From: Gracilaria caudata
Lineage: Eukaryota; Rhodophyta; Florideophyceae; Gracilariales; Gracilariaceae
Length of the DNA: 16,774 nucleotides
Reading direction: 5' to 3'
Assembly (NCBI GenBank): GCA_030374735.1
Contig: JASCIV010000560.1
Span: 1-16,774, forward strand
A program made the translations under genes and the position numbers. Below, one piece after another: positions 8,816 to 16,761 of the stretch. The notes beneath the pieces were generated by a model. It saw only the letters and a program-made list of their open reading frames with translations. It was not told the origin of the DNA and did no database searches. Each line of letters begins with the position of its first letter. Position 1 is the stretch's first letter.

Positions 8816-9295
8816 GCGCCGTCGCTGCTGCTGACAGGAATCTGAGTTTGCATTCGGAAACACGGAGGTGGATTGTAATCACTTGAGAGTAATGGGTTTC
8901 GTCAACCCATCAAAGGGAGACAAAAGATGCGTCCCGTCGCTGTCTTTGAATCGCTGCAGAATGTTGGGCGATCTTCCCCTGCAAGTGGATGCCCCGGAAA
9001 GGCGTGAAGTTGGACCAGCATAGCAAACTCACTATTCGAGTGAGCCTCTTGTACACGTACATTTTCTTTTCTTCCGGGTAACATGCGCGGATCGATGCAC
9101 AGTCACAAAAGGTTGGGAAGGGAGAGAGAAAGACGTGTGTTTGTTTTGACTGTGGCGCCCTCACGCAGGGGAGCCAGGAGTTGCGGCAGAGCCGAAGAGT
9201 ATTTGGCGTTGGTCAATGGACAGGAGAAGCAAGGTGATCTATCTTGAACACGGCATACAACCACGGCTCGGAAATCTCGAAACCTGATTCCTGAG

Positions 9296-9317
9296 CGATA
9301 TCATACTGTAGATATCG
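9296..9317. repeat. 7-bp inverted repeat
   Basis: CGATATC and GATATCG flank the 8-nt spacer ATACTGTA, itself nearly symmetric. The site is about 350 bp upstream of the M1 aminopeptidase start. A regulatory role is only speculation. Confidence 0.5.
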
Positions 9318-9419
9318 TTTCGGAATGATTTTGATCGTGAGATACAAGGGTACAGTACGAAGGGTAATATTAGATAGTTCCGTAAACTATATCTGGGCGA
9401 TCATCTTGATGGAAAATCG

Positions 9420-9660
9420 CATCCAATGAGGCCTTTTTCATAAAAATGCCGCAGACGGGCTGAAGAAATTTCTGTCTTGCAAACCGTTCTCGCGATTCTT
9501 ACCTCGACTCCCTCTTCGAATTCGTTGTTCCAGGCCTCGCATCTTATTTGCCTTTGAGCCGGCTTCAAGGTACATCCGCGCTTTTTGAATAAGCGCTAAA
9601 TTGTTACCCTGTAGCTCGGTAAGATCATTTCGTTCAGCTGCAACCACACTACCGTACGCC
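9420..9660 (-). CDS. Possible spliced minus-strand ORF, doubtful
   Basis: A minus-strand frame is open from 9660 and reads a charged helical stretch (for example LALIQKARMYLEAGSKANK) to a good splice donor, GTAAGA, at about 9502. Joining to an AG about 43 nt downstream keeps a frame that ends RLRHFYEKGLIG..., then a TGA. The only ATG at hand is at about 9577, which would leave a peptide of roughly 45 residues, and the intron would be shorter than the four confirmed ones. It lies head-to-head with, and nearly overlaps, the M1 gene. It may well be chance. Confidence 0.15.
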
Positions 9661-9667
9661 TTTCAAT

Positions 9668-12343
9668 ATGCCATGTGGTGCCGTGCATCTGGCCTCGGGC
9701 GTAGACCCCTTCACTGGATCGTACGCTACCCCACACTATCAACCGCGTCTCCCATTACGCCCAACACATTTAGAACTCAGTCTTAAGTTTTCCATCTCAG
9801 AACGAACTGTCCATGGATCTGTTACGCATTCTCTCAAATCCCAGTGGCATGGAGCTCATGTTGTGACTCTGCACGCAGAAGATTTTGAACAAGTGCACGT
9901 TACTTCTCCCGAGGATGACATGCTCTCATTCACCTATGACGGCCATTTGATCCAAGCTGTGTTCAGTTACCCTCTCCCGAAGGATGAGAAGGTCTCAATA
10001 GTTGTTTCCTACAGAGTTGTCGATCCGATCGATGGCCTCCTCTTCAGCAGAGAGAATGAGGGCCATTGGGTCGTATCTGATCACGAAACCGAGCGCGCTC
10101 GATATTGGCTTCCTGTAGTTGATCATCCCAGTGTTCGTACCACACTGTCATTCAAGTTGCGCACACCGGCTGAAGAAAACCTGACTGCCCTTGCAAATGG
10201 AGAGCTAGTGTCTGAAGAGACTGAAGGTACTGACAAGGTTTCGCATTGGGAGATGAAGCAAATCACGCCGAGTTATCTGATATGTGTTGCAATCGGACGG
10301 TTTGTCGTTGCATGTGGAGGTGAGCAGCATGGTAAGCCCATAAAATTCTATGGCGTGAAAGGCGGACGCCATCCCTATACCGAAGAAGATCTAGCCTTTA
10401 CCTTCGGTCGAACCAAAGAGATGATAGCTTTCATGGAGAATAAGGTTCAATTTGAGCTCCCTTGGCCCAAGTATTACCAGTTCTGTGTCGGTGATGTGGG
10501 TGGTGCAATGGAAAACAGCTCATTAGTTTCTTACGATGAATGGTACATGTTGGACGAGCGAAGTTCAACTGAAAGGGCGCACAGAGTTGATAGCACTGTC
10601 GTTCACGAACTTGCACACACGTGGTTCGGTGACACAGTTGTTTGTTCTGACTTTTGTCACAGCTTCCTCAAGGAATCATTTGCAACTCTTATCTCTGCAG
10701 AATGGTATCATTACAAGAACGGAGAAGAAGAGTTTCAGAACACTCTCACGAAGTATGCCGAAACTTCCTTTACTGAAGCCATGGAGTATGTGCGACCAAT
10801 TGTTTGCAGGAATTATGATTCTTCATGGTCTCTTTTTGACAGACATTTGTATACGAATGGAGCATGGCGTCTTCACATGCTTCGCAACAAGCTTGGAAAT
10901 GACACTTTCTGGAGCGCTGTTTCGCATTATCTTCACAAGCGTGCATGGCATACAGTCGAGGCTGATGATTTTCGACGAGATCTTGAGGAATTCTCAAACG
11001 AGCAACTTTGTTCTTTCTTTGATCAATGGTTTTATGGGAAAGGACATCCGGTCCTAGAAGTTTCGTTCGCTTACGACGCATCGAAGGGTGGTTGTGCTAG
11101 TATTACTGTAAAACAAGTTCAAGCAGATGAAAAGAGGGGTATCGGTCTTTTTGATATTACCATTGATGTTGCGATGGAAGTGAGTTCCGGGACTTGGGAA
11201 ACGCACACGCTCACAATGGAAAGCGGTGCGAACTCAGCACAGCTAGTTCAGAAAGTTGCAGCGAAGCCGCTTCAGTTGGTCGTTGATCCTGAGAAGAAAG
11301 TTCTTCACTATCTTACAAAGTTGAGCGGTGTCGGTGATGATATGCACATCCGTTCCCTTTCGCATGCACCAACGTTTGCCGGAAGGTACCAGTCTGCGAG
11401 GTTTCTCTTTGAGTCGGGGTCGCGCCGAGCCAGAGTCGCACTACGTGACGCGCTAGTGAAGGACAGTCATTGGGGCGTGAGATCCGCAATTGCTCTGTGG
11501 CTTGGAAAGTCGGGGAGGAAGGAGTATTTGCCAGCACTGATCGATGCTGCTTTCCATGAATCTGATGCTCGTGCAACTCCTGCAATCCTGTCTGCCATTG
11601 GCGAATTCCGTGAACCCGAGGCTGAACAAGCTTTGTTGAAGTTCATTCATGAAGGACATGACATGATGCGACCATACGGGGCTATGGGTATGGCAATTAA
11701 AGGTCTTGGGAAGATGCGTAAAGTTGAGCATTTGGAGCTTATAACGAGATTCCTCGAAGAGTTTCGTATGGGGGGAAAGAGCTTTGAAATACCACTCGCA
11801 GCTGCTAGCGCTCTAGGACATATGTGTGAATGGAAGGCGATAGAAGTGATCATGAAGAACTCAGACCCGCCCAACCTCAAACTTCCGAACAGAGTCAGGT
11901 GCGGCCTTCTGTACGCGTTAACGTATGGAATGGAGTTTGAAAGCTCAGCGAATCGTGCCAAAGTGTTTGGTTTTGTTGAAAGGGTTTGTAAGCGTGAAGA
12001 GCGAAGCATGGTGGCCATGGCGGCGGCCAGAGTATTGGTTGCTTTTTCTGATGTGGGAAATCCTATGAACGCATTGAACGAGTTGGAGAAGCGAGTAAGT
12101 ACTCAATCTAAACCTGAAATACGTAAGCTGAGGGAGCGAGCGAGAAAAAAGCTGAGTACTCTGAACGCGAAGGCGAAGGAAAGTGCGGCAACTATTGAAA
12201 AGATGCAGAAGGATTTGAAAGAGTTGGAAAGAAAAGTGGAAGACCTTCAGGCCAAGCTGGATGCCCAGGCGACAACAAAGAAGGTTGATGCGAAAAAGAC
12301 GAATCATGAGAAAGAGGACGGCGTTGCTGATGGTGGGCAATGA
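9668..12343 (+). CDS. M1-family zinc aminopeptidase
   Basis: An intronless frame of 891 codons starts at an ATG with A at -3 and ends in TGA. M1 enzymes remove N-terminal residues from peptides using one zinc ion. The N-terminal beta domain (about 30-220) is followed by the exopeptidase motif GAMEN (279-283). The zinc site is HELAH (313-317) with the third ligand E336 exactly 18 residues on, E314 as general base, and a catalytic-type Tyr in LYTNGAW (Y395). All key residues are present, so activity is expected. After a beta-sandwich comes a helical-repeat (HEAT-like) region at about 560-800, then a Lys/Glu-rich coiled coil at about 810-880, which is not typical of the family and may mediate assembly. 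The stretch between the zinc ligands is unusual, with extra Cys and His where most M1 enzymes have a WWNDLWLNEG-like block. There is no signal peptide, so it is probably cytosolic. It resembles bacterial HEAT-bearing M1 enzymes more than PSA or LTA4H. Confidence 0.95.
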   Translation: MPCGAVHLASGVDPFTGSYATPHYQPRLPLRPTHLELSLKFSISERTVHGSVTHSLKSQWHGAHVVTLHAEDFEQVHVTSPEDDMLSFTYDGHLIQAVFSYPLPKDEKVSIVVSYRVVDPIDGLLFSRENEGHWVVSDHETERARYWLPVVDHPSVRTTLSFKLRTPAEENLTALANGELVSEETEGTDKVSHWEMKQITPSYLICVAIGRFVVACGGEQHGKPIKFYGVKGGRHPYTEEDLAFTFGRTKEMIAFMENKVQFELPWPKYYQFCVGDVGGAMENSSLVSYDEWYMLDERSSTERAHRVDSTVVHELAHTWFGDTVVCSDFCHSFLKESFATLISAEWYHYKNGEEEFQNTLTKYAETSFTEAMEYVRPIVCRNYDSSWSLFDRHLYTNGAWRLHMLRNKLGNDTFWSAVSHYLHKRAWHTVEADDFRRDLEEFSNEQLCSFFDQWFYGKGHPVLEVSFAYDASKGGCASITVKQVQADEKRGIGLFDITIDVAMEVSSGTWETHTLTMESGANSAQLVQKVAAKPLQLVVDPEKKVLHYLTKLSGVGDDMHIRSLSHAPTFAGRYQSARFLFESGSRRARVALRDALVKDSHWGVRSAIALWLGKSGRKEYLPALIDAAFHESDARATPAILSAIGEFREPEAEQALLKFIHEGHDMMRPYGAMGMAIKGLGKMRKVEHLELITRFLEEFRMGGKSFEIPLAAASALGHMCEWKAIEVIMKNSDPPNLKLPNRVRCGLLYALTYGMEFESSANRAKVFGFVERVCKREERSMVAMAAARVLVAFSDVGNPMNALNELEKRVSTQSKPEIRKLRERARKKLSTLNAKAKESAATIEKMQKDLKELERKVEDLQAKLDAQATTKKVDAKKTNHEKEDGVADGGQ

Positions 12344-12665
12344 CGATTGACTGTAGTTGGTGCGATAGCTATGAACGATGTGTATGGACATCTGCGCGCG
12401 CGGGTGTGAGGGAGATCAGTGGGGTTTGGAACGGCAGGAAAACGGATGTGCATGTAGCAGATGGGTCATGGACAACGCGTGAATTACGCAGGTTTATTGG
12501 GGGTTGTGAACGATTGGGGTTGAATATACATGGCACACGCACAGGAGTGTGCTGCGGAGCATTGGGGGTTGTAGGTGCGGTTAAGATAGCGGTAAGAGCG
12601 CTACTCGGGCATTGTGATGCAAGACTGCACAAAAAAAGCAAGTATAACTGCATGCGCAGAGCGTG
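12344..12665. other. Shared 3' region of convergent genes
   Basis: These 322 bp separate the stop codons of the M1 gene (plus) and the Arf-like gene (minus), so they must hold both 3' untranslated regions. Frames open here read G/W/C/R-rich peptides with no likeness to any family. I see no gene and no clear AATAAA signal. Confidence 0.6.
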
Positions 12666-13241
12666 TCACGAGTAGCCGTAAAGCTTGAGTTGGTCAACCA
12701 TCCATTTGAAGCCGTCGCGGAGATTTGTACCGTCAGTGCCGACGGTAGGGAGAACCTTATAATTCCGCACGGGAAGATCATGCAGCTCCAAGTCGGTGGC
12801 GACTTGATCGATTGTAACGGCGTCGGGTAGGTCTTGCTTGTTGGCGAACACTAGCAACGGAATATCGGGCACGATGAGACTTTTCTTCTTCTTGTCCCCG
12901 AAGAAGAGCTTTTTCAACTCCTCGGCGGCCTGGGGAAGGCGACTGGGATCGGAGGAGTCGACAACATAGGCCACTCCGTTGGCCTCTTTGCTGTAGGTGC
13001 GCCACAGCGCGCGCACCTTCTCGAGTCCGCCCACGTCATACAACTCGAAGTCCATGCCGTCGACCTTAACCACCTCCTTGTTCATCCCGAGGGTGGGGAT
13101 GGTCTCCAACTTCCTGCCATGCTTGACCTGATAGAGTATGGTGGTTGTGCCGGAACCATCCAATCCGACGAGGAGCACGCACGGCAAATCGGTGTCCTTC
13201 CCGCCGGGGCGGCCTGTGCACGCGCTTAGAGCGGCGCCCAT
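12666..13241 (-). CDS. Arf-like small GTPase with degenerate catalytic motifs
   Basis: The first in-frame ATG (13241) gives 191 residues beginning MGAALS, with Gly2 available for N-myristoylation as in Arf and Arl proteins. Arf-family GTPases recruit coat, tether or transport proteins to membranes in their GTP state. Order of motifs: P-loop GLDGSGTTT (26-34), switch I IPTLGMNKE (48-56), switch II DVGG followed by Leu (69-73), NKQD (134-137), and a C-terminal PTVGTDGTN in place of the usual CATSGDG-like G5 loop. Two changes stand out. The P-loop lysine (GKT) is Thr32, and the catalytic glutamine after DVGG is Leu73, the position of the well-known GTP-locking Q71L change in Arf1. The Trp before DVGG is Tyr. 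A KKKK insertion lies at 117-120. The frame, codon use and other motifs are intact, so decay is unlikely. It is a divergent, probably non-cycling Arf-like protein. Its upstream region is shared with the membrane-protein gene. Confidence 0.92.
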   Translation of the reverse strand: MGAALSACTGRPGGKDTDLPCVLLVGLDGSGTTTILYQVKHGRKLETIPTLGMNKEVVKVDGMDFELYDVGGLEKVRALWRTYSKEANGVAYVVDSSDPSRLPQAAEELKKLFFGDKKKKSLIVPDIPLLVFANKQDLPDAVTIDQVATDLELHDLPVRNYKVLPTVGTDGTNLRDGFKWMVDQLKLYGYS

Positions 13242-13602
13242 TTGATGGGGCGGGGGGAGGAAAAGGGCGGCGCGGGAGCGGGACGCGCGGAGGGGATGGC
13301 GGAGGGCGACGGGAGGCGCGAGATGTGACGACGTTGGCAAGTCTCGGGACGGCGGTGCACGGGCGATGCGCCATCGCTATAGACGATGGAAGCGATGCAG
13401 TGGCGCCACTGGCGCGGTACGGCGCGTGCAACGAACCGCAACGGCTGTAAGCGCCGAACGGCGCGCGCGTGTCAGCCGCTTGTCGTGCTCCGCGCGGCGT
13501 CCTCCGTCAATCACGCGGTGCCGTCTGAACATCGCCAGCCAGCCGTCACCTGCGTCATTCTCCCGCGCCCATTCGAGGCGACGCCCCCTCCGCCGCCGCG
13601 AC
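13242..13602. promoter_or_regulatory. GC-rich divergent promoter region
   Basis: This 361-bp interval separates the start codons of two divergent genes (Arf-like on minus, membrane protein on plus), so it should hold both promoters. It is much richer in G+C and CpG than the rest of the window. It contains a perfect 14-bp palindrome, CAGTGGCGCCACTG (13398-13411), and an inverted repeat, CCATCG/CGATGG, spaced by 7 nt (13371-13389). Open frames through it come from the base composition and have no ATG-led protein I believe. No TATA box is evident. Confidence 0.55.
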
Positions 13603-14171
13603 ATGACCACGACGCTGCTTGCCTTGTTCTTCATTTGTGCCCTTCTGCCGTTCGCGCGCGCAGAGTGCGACGAGCTGGAGCCCCAAATATGCGCTCGCAA
13701 CTGTGTCCCGTTCCACTTCGGCACCAACAAGCAGACCGACTTCTCCTGCGGGGACTGGTGGCTTCGCGCCCGCTGCTGCAACGGCACAGATCCCATTACC
13801 CTCGTTACTAGCGTTTACTACACCTGCTCATGTCAGGGTAAGTTTACCGCACCCCCGATACCCCGCGACTCTTCTACCGCACATGCTGACGGTTCCCCAT
13901 TCGTATGTTCAGCCGACGGAATGACTACCCGCGGCCTTGTCGTGATTCTCGTGCTTGCACTCGCCGCCATATCTGTCGTGCTCGCCGCCGTCACTTATGT
14001 GCTGTACCGGTGCGTTCTCCAAAGGCCCGCCTTTACCAAAACCAATCCAACCGTCGCGCACACTACTGACTGGCGGACTGCCGTGTTTGCAGACAAAAGA
14101 AACGGGCCAAGGCGGAAGAAGAAGAACGCGACAGGGCCATTGAAGAGGCCCAGGAGTACCTTCCGAGATGA
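13603..14171 (+). CDS. Small Cys-rich type I membrane protein, three exons
   Basis: Exons are 13603-13837, 13913-14009 and 14093-14171, giving 136 residues ending in TGA. The ATG at 13603 opens a signal peptide (MTTTLLALFFICALLPFARA, likely cleaved after A20). A short ectodomain (21-86) follows with eight cysteines (22, 30, 34, 49, 58, 59, 75, 77) and one N-glycosylation sequon (N60-G-T). One membrane helix spans about 87-109. A cytosolic tail begins RQKKR, passes through an EEEE helix and ends EYLPR. Splicing is supported by GTAAGT and GTGCGT donors, TTCAG and TGCAG acceptors, and CTGAC branch motifs 23 nt before each acceptor. Reading through intron 2 yields a low-complexity basic tail instead, which I think is wrong. 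The even cysteine count suggests a disulphide-knotted receptor-like or adhesion-like domain. I do not recognise the family. It is divergent from the Arf-like gene. Confidence 0.75.
13838..13912 (+). other. Intron 1 of the membrane-protein gene (75 nt)
   Basis: The donor is GTAAGT, the branch motif TGCTGAC has its A at 13889, and the acceptor is TTCAG. Length is a multiple of three and there is no in-frame stop, so a retained copy would insert about 25 residues, including one more Cys, just before the membrane helix. Confidence 0.75.
14010..14092 (+). other. Intron 2 of the membrane-protein gene (83 nt)
   Basis: The donor is GTGCGT, the branch motif TACTGAC (14064-14070) has its A 23 nt before the intron end, and the acceptor is TTTGCAG. 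Removal joins Arg111 across the junction and opens the Lys/Glu-rich tail. Confidence 0.8.
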
Positions 14172-14301
14172 TTTCTGCCCGCTCCACTCACCCCGGTAGA
14201 TCATCTCATCTACGCATACTTTACCTCTAACGCGTTCTCTAACATCTTAACGTCTTATTACTTTTACTAAACCGAACGCTCTTCTTTGGCTCTCATTCAT
14301 G

Positions 14302-15993
14302 CTACAGCTCTTCCTTTTCAGTCCCCATTTCCGCAAGCCCTGACAGTAATCTCACGTACGCCTTCTCACCAAGTCTTATGCTGCTCAGACGCACAAATTC
14401 GTCTGGCGAATGCGCGCGTTCATCCAGGTTTGCGAAGCCGAAAAGCACTGTTTCAATTCCAAGCTTCTGTTTCATAGACAGAACCGCCGGAATCGATCCC
14501 CCCATGCTGAAGTACGCCGGCTCACGCTTGAACACGTCCTTCAGTGCGCTACCTGCAATCTTGTTCAGTGCCGTATGCTTTTTCATCTTATACGCATCAG
14601 TCTCCCACGCGAAGTTTGTGAACGATATCTTGATGCCCTTTATATCTTCCGCCGTTCGTTCCAGATGTCGTCTTATGCTCCCCAGCGCTTTTTCCGCACT
14701 CTGTCCGGTTACCTGCAGAATTACTTCACGTGTTAGAAAGTAGAAACATATTTCACATCAATTGCTTCTGCAGCAGAGGAATCCAAACCTACCAGTCGTG
14801 ATGAGATTTTTGCTGAGGCTTCTCGCGGTAGGACAGTTTTGATCCCATCCCCTTGGAAACCACCGGTGATGCCTACAATTTCTATAGTTGGACGCAGCGC
14901 CGTTCTGACTCGATGTGGACGAAAGAGATGTCGTTGTCAGCCGGATGTACCTGATGGCGTCCTTATTTGTGTGGGAGACATGGAAGAATACCTACCGTTC
15001 GAGAAAACTGAACCCTTCTTCCCCAACGCTTTCATTTACGCCATATATGCCGAGCATATCCCTGTCGCTCTGTGGATAGCGGCTGAGGTCTTCTCGTTCT
15101 TCAGCTGAAGGCTCTTCGACACCGTCATAGTAACCGTCAACCAATATGCGACCGGTGTGCATGTCATGTAAAGAGCCTAGCAAATGAGAGAGAGCATGAA
15201 TCGGATTTTGTACGCCACCTCCGTATACCCCGGAATGCATGTCGGCTTCTGCAACTTTGACGGTTACTTCCATGGCAATAGAGCCACGGAGCCCCAGACA
15301 TATTCCTGGAAAGTCCGGTAAGGGCTGTCCACCATCAGCACTGACTGCGAAGTCCGCACGTAGAAGACTGCCATATTCGGAAAGGAGATCGTTGAAGTTT
15401 GGAGAACCTATTTCTTCCTCTCCTTCAATCAGTAACTTCACGTTCACCGGCAACTCTCCTCGTACAGAGAGGAAAGCCTTGGCGACTGTCACTGGCACAT
15501 AGACATGTCCCTTGTCATCTGTAGCGCCTCGGGCATACAAGCGGCCATTTCGGACAGTTGGTTCAAACGGTTTGTTCGTCCATAAATCGGTAGGATCTTC
15601 CGGTTGAACATCATAGTGCCCGTATATCAGGACTGTTGGCGCATGAGGTGCATGAAGCCACTCTGCGTAAACGGAAGGGTGTAGCTTAGTTTCAAGCAGT
15701 TGAACATTCTCAAAACCCCCAACGCTGAGATCTTCAAGCAGCCATTCAGCCGCTCTCCGAACCTCTTGTTTCCGACTTGGATCTGCCGAGACGGATGGGA
15801 TCTCGAGAAACTTGGTAAGGTTATGAAGCGCAGACGCAGAATTTTGAGCAAGATATGCGTCGAGAGCGCTCAAATCGGAAGCTGATAGAACCCCATTAGC
15901 AAAGGCTACGGTCCCTATCGAAAGAAACAGGACAAGCAGTTGCGCAAGCATCTTACTATGCGTTCTCATCGACATTGTGATTATCACACACAT
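14302..15993 (-). CDS. M20-family metallodipeptidase, secreted or luminal, three exons
   Basis: Exons on the minus strand are 15993-14996, 14904-14793 and 14712-14302, giving about 506 residues. M20 dipeptidases (carnosinase/Cys-Gly dipeptidase group) hydrolyse short peptides with two metal ions. Exon 1 holds the metal and catalytic motifs: IYGHYDVQP (His126 and Asp128), ARGATDDKG (bridging Asp149), EGEEEIGS (Glu182-184) and SADGG (Asp210). The dimerisation-domain motif MHSGVYGGG follows. Exon 2 supplies GGFQGDGIKTVLP, and exon 3 supplies SMGGSIPAVL and the last metal ligand in DERAHSPDE. All ligands are present. The N-terminus is a signal peptide (MLAQLLVLFLSIGTVAFA, cut before NG), so the enzyme probably enters the secretory pathway or a lysosome/vacuole. 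The first ATG is 15993; 15975 (A at -3) and 15969 give the same mature protein. It converges on the membrane-protein gene with 130 bp between stops. Confidence 0.95.
14713..14792 (-). other. Intron 2 of the M20 gene (80 nt)
   Basis: The donor is GTAGGT, the branch motif TTCTAAC has its A at 14733, and the acceptor is TCTGCAG. It is a phase-0 intron between Leu (exon 2) and Val (exon 3). It contains in-frame stops, so splicing is required for the full enzyme. Confidence 0.88.
14905..14995 (-). other. Intron 1 of the M20 gene (91 nt)
   Basis: The donor is GTAGGT, a CTGAC branch motif has its A at 14937, and the acceptor is GTCAG. Reading through gives TAG after two bases of intron. Splicing restores FLERTALRPTIEI, which matches the expected M20 order. 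Confidence 0.88.
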
Positions 15994-16674
15994 CGAAGGC
16001 AAGCAAAATCGCAGTGCGAGACGAAGTATGACATTGGATCATCAAGCAATGCCGCGGAAATACTGGCCTGATCAGACAAATAATATTCAAAGATGCGAGA
16101 TACTCATTGAATAGTGAAACAATGAGAATTACCGATCACTCCATTGCCGCCCGTTGCAATGGATGAACGAATATCTTATCACTTCCCTATCTTGGCGGAA
16201 TGGGACGAAAATCTGACACAACGAAAGAATTAACCGTCTGTTGCATGTGACGCACTAAGCAGTAGCGTTAGGACTTTCTGACTTGCCTTTGAGGCCAAGC
16301 TTATTTGTTCCCAGAAGAGGTATCGCGTACCTGGAATTAAGAACACAAGCTATAAACAAAAGAACAACAGCAGAGAAGAAGAAAATAAGAGCAGAGGTTC
16401 CTTATTAAACTAACAATCTCTTGACGTATCATAGAATTTGAAGGGCCTTGAAACTCATGTTTGCCATTTGAGGCAATGTATTTTTTCTGGCTTGGGAAGG
16501 ATATGTTATGGACCAAAAAGTTGTGACTGGAACCTTTATCGCACATCCTAAAAATGACTTGAAGTACGGGGTAATGTTAATTACGTATAGAGTGGTTCCC
16601 TCTCACGAAGGAGATCCTACTGGGGAGTCCAAGAGCATCAATGCTGGGAGAGCTTCGTAGTTCAAAGCCGAAGG
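15994..16674. other. Gap between M20 gene and tRNA-Trp
   Basis: The stretch holds the presumed promoter and 5' leader of the M20 gene on the minus strand. A long pyrimidine-rich run (minus strand, about 16355-16395) is the only notable composition. Short frames here lack any recognisable protein, and I see no RNA gene before the tRNA terminator. Confidence 0.5.
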
Positions 16675-16679
16675 AAAAA
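16675..16679 (-). terminator. Pol III terminator of tRNA-Trp
   Basis: The minus strand carries TTTTT about 11 nt after the last tRNA base, the usual signal for RNA polymerase III to stop. Confidence 0.8.
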
Positions 16680-16689
16680 CAAATCCGGA

Positions 16690-16761
16690 TGACCCGGATG
16701 GGATTTGAACCCACAACCTTTTGATCTGGAGTCAACTGCGCTACCGTTGCGCCACCAGGCC
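16690..16761 (-). tRNA. tRNA-Trp (anticodon CCA)
   Basis: These 72 nt fold as a complete cloverleaf. The acceptor GGCCTGG pairs fully with CCGGGTC (two G-U pairs) and A is the discriminator. The D stem is GCGC/GCGC and the anticodon loop is CTCCAGA, with CCA at 16729-16727. The T arm is GTGGG/CCCAT around TTCAAAT. The outermost pair of the anticodon stem is G-A. There is no intron. The Pol III A box (TGGCGCAACGG, 16754-16744) matches the consensus exactly and so does the B box (GGTTCAAATCC, 16711-16701). The body resembles cytosolic tRNA-Trp of plants and other eukaryotes. It decodes UGG. Confidence 0.97.

Larger units (their letters stand above)
7120..9667. other. 2.5-kb gap with weak coding candidates
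   Basis: No recognisable gene lies between the Sel1 and M1 genes. The stretch holds an ATG-less open frame with protein-like composition (7695-8009), a 71-codon ORF whose ATG sits in a hairpin (8600-8815), and a possible spliced minus-strand exon pair (about 9420-9660). It also contains a 9-bp tandem repeat (GAAATCACC twice, about 7364-7381) and a short inverted repeat at 9296-9317. I found no tRNA or other RNA gene in it. Confidence 0.5.

Noticed and set aside
13242..13340. N-terminal extension of the Arf-like protein
   Set aside because: It would start at TTG, contains no ATG, and would bury the Gly2 myristoylation site of the Arf-type start.
13366..14199. A single 277-codon unspliced protein over the membrane-protein locus
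   Set aside because: The first 79 residues are Arg/Pro-rich reading of GC-rich promoter DNA, and the tail reads through an intron with strong donor, branch and acceptor sites.
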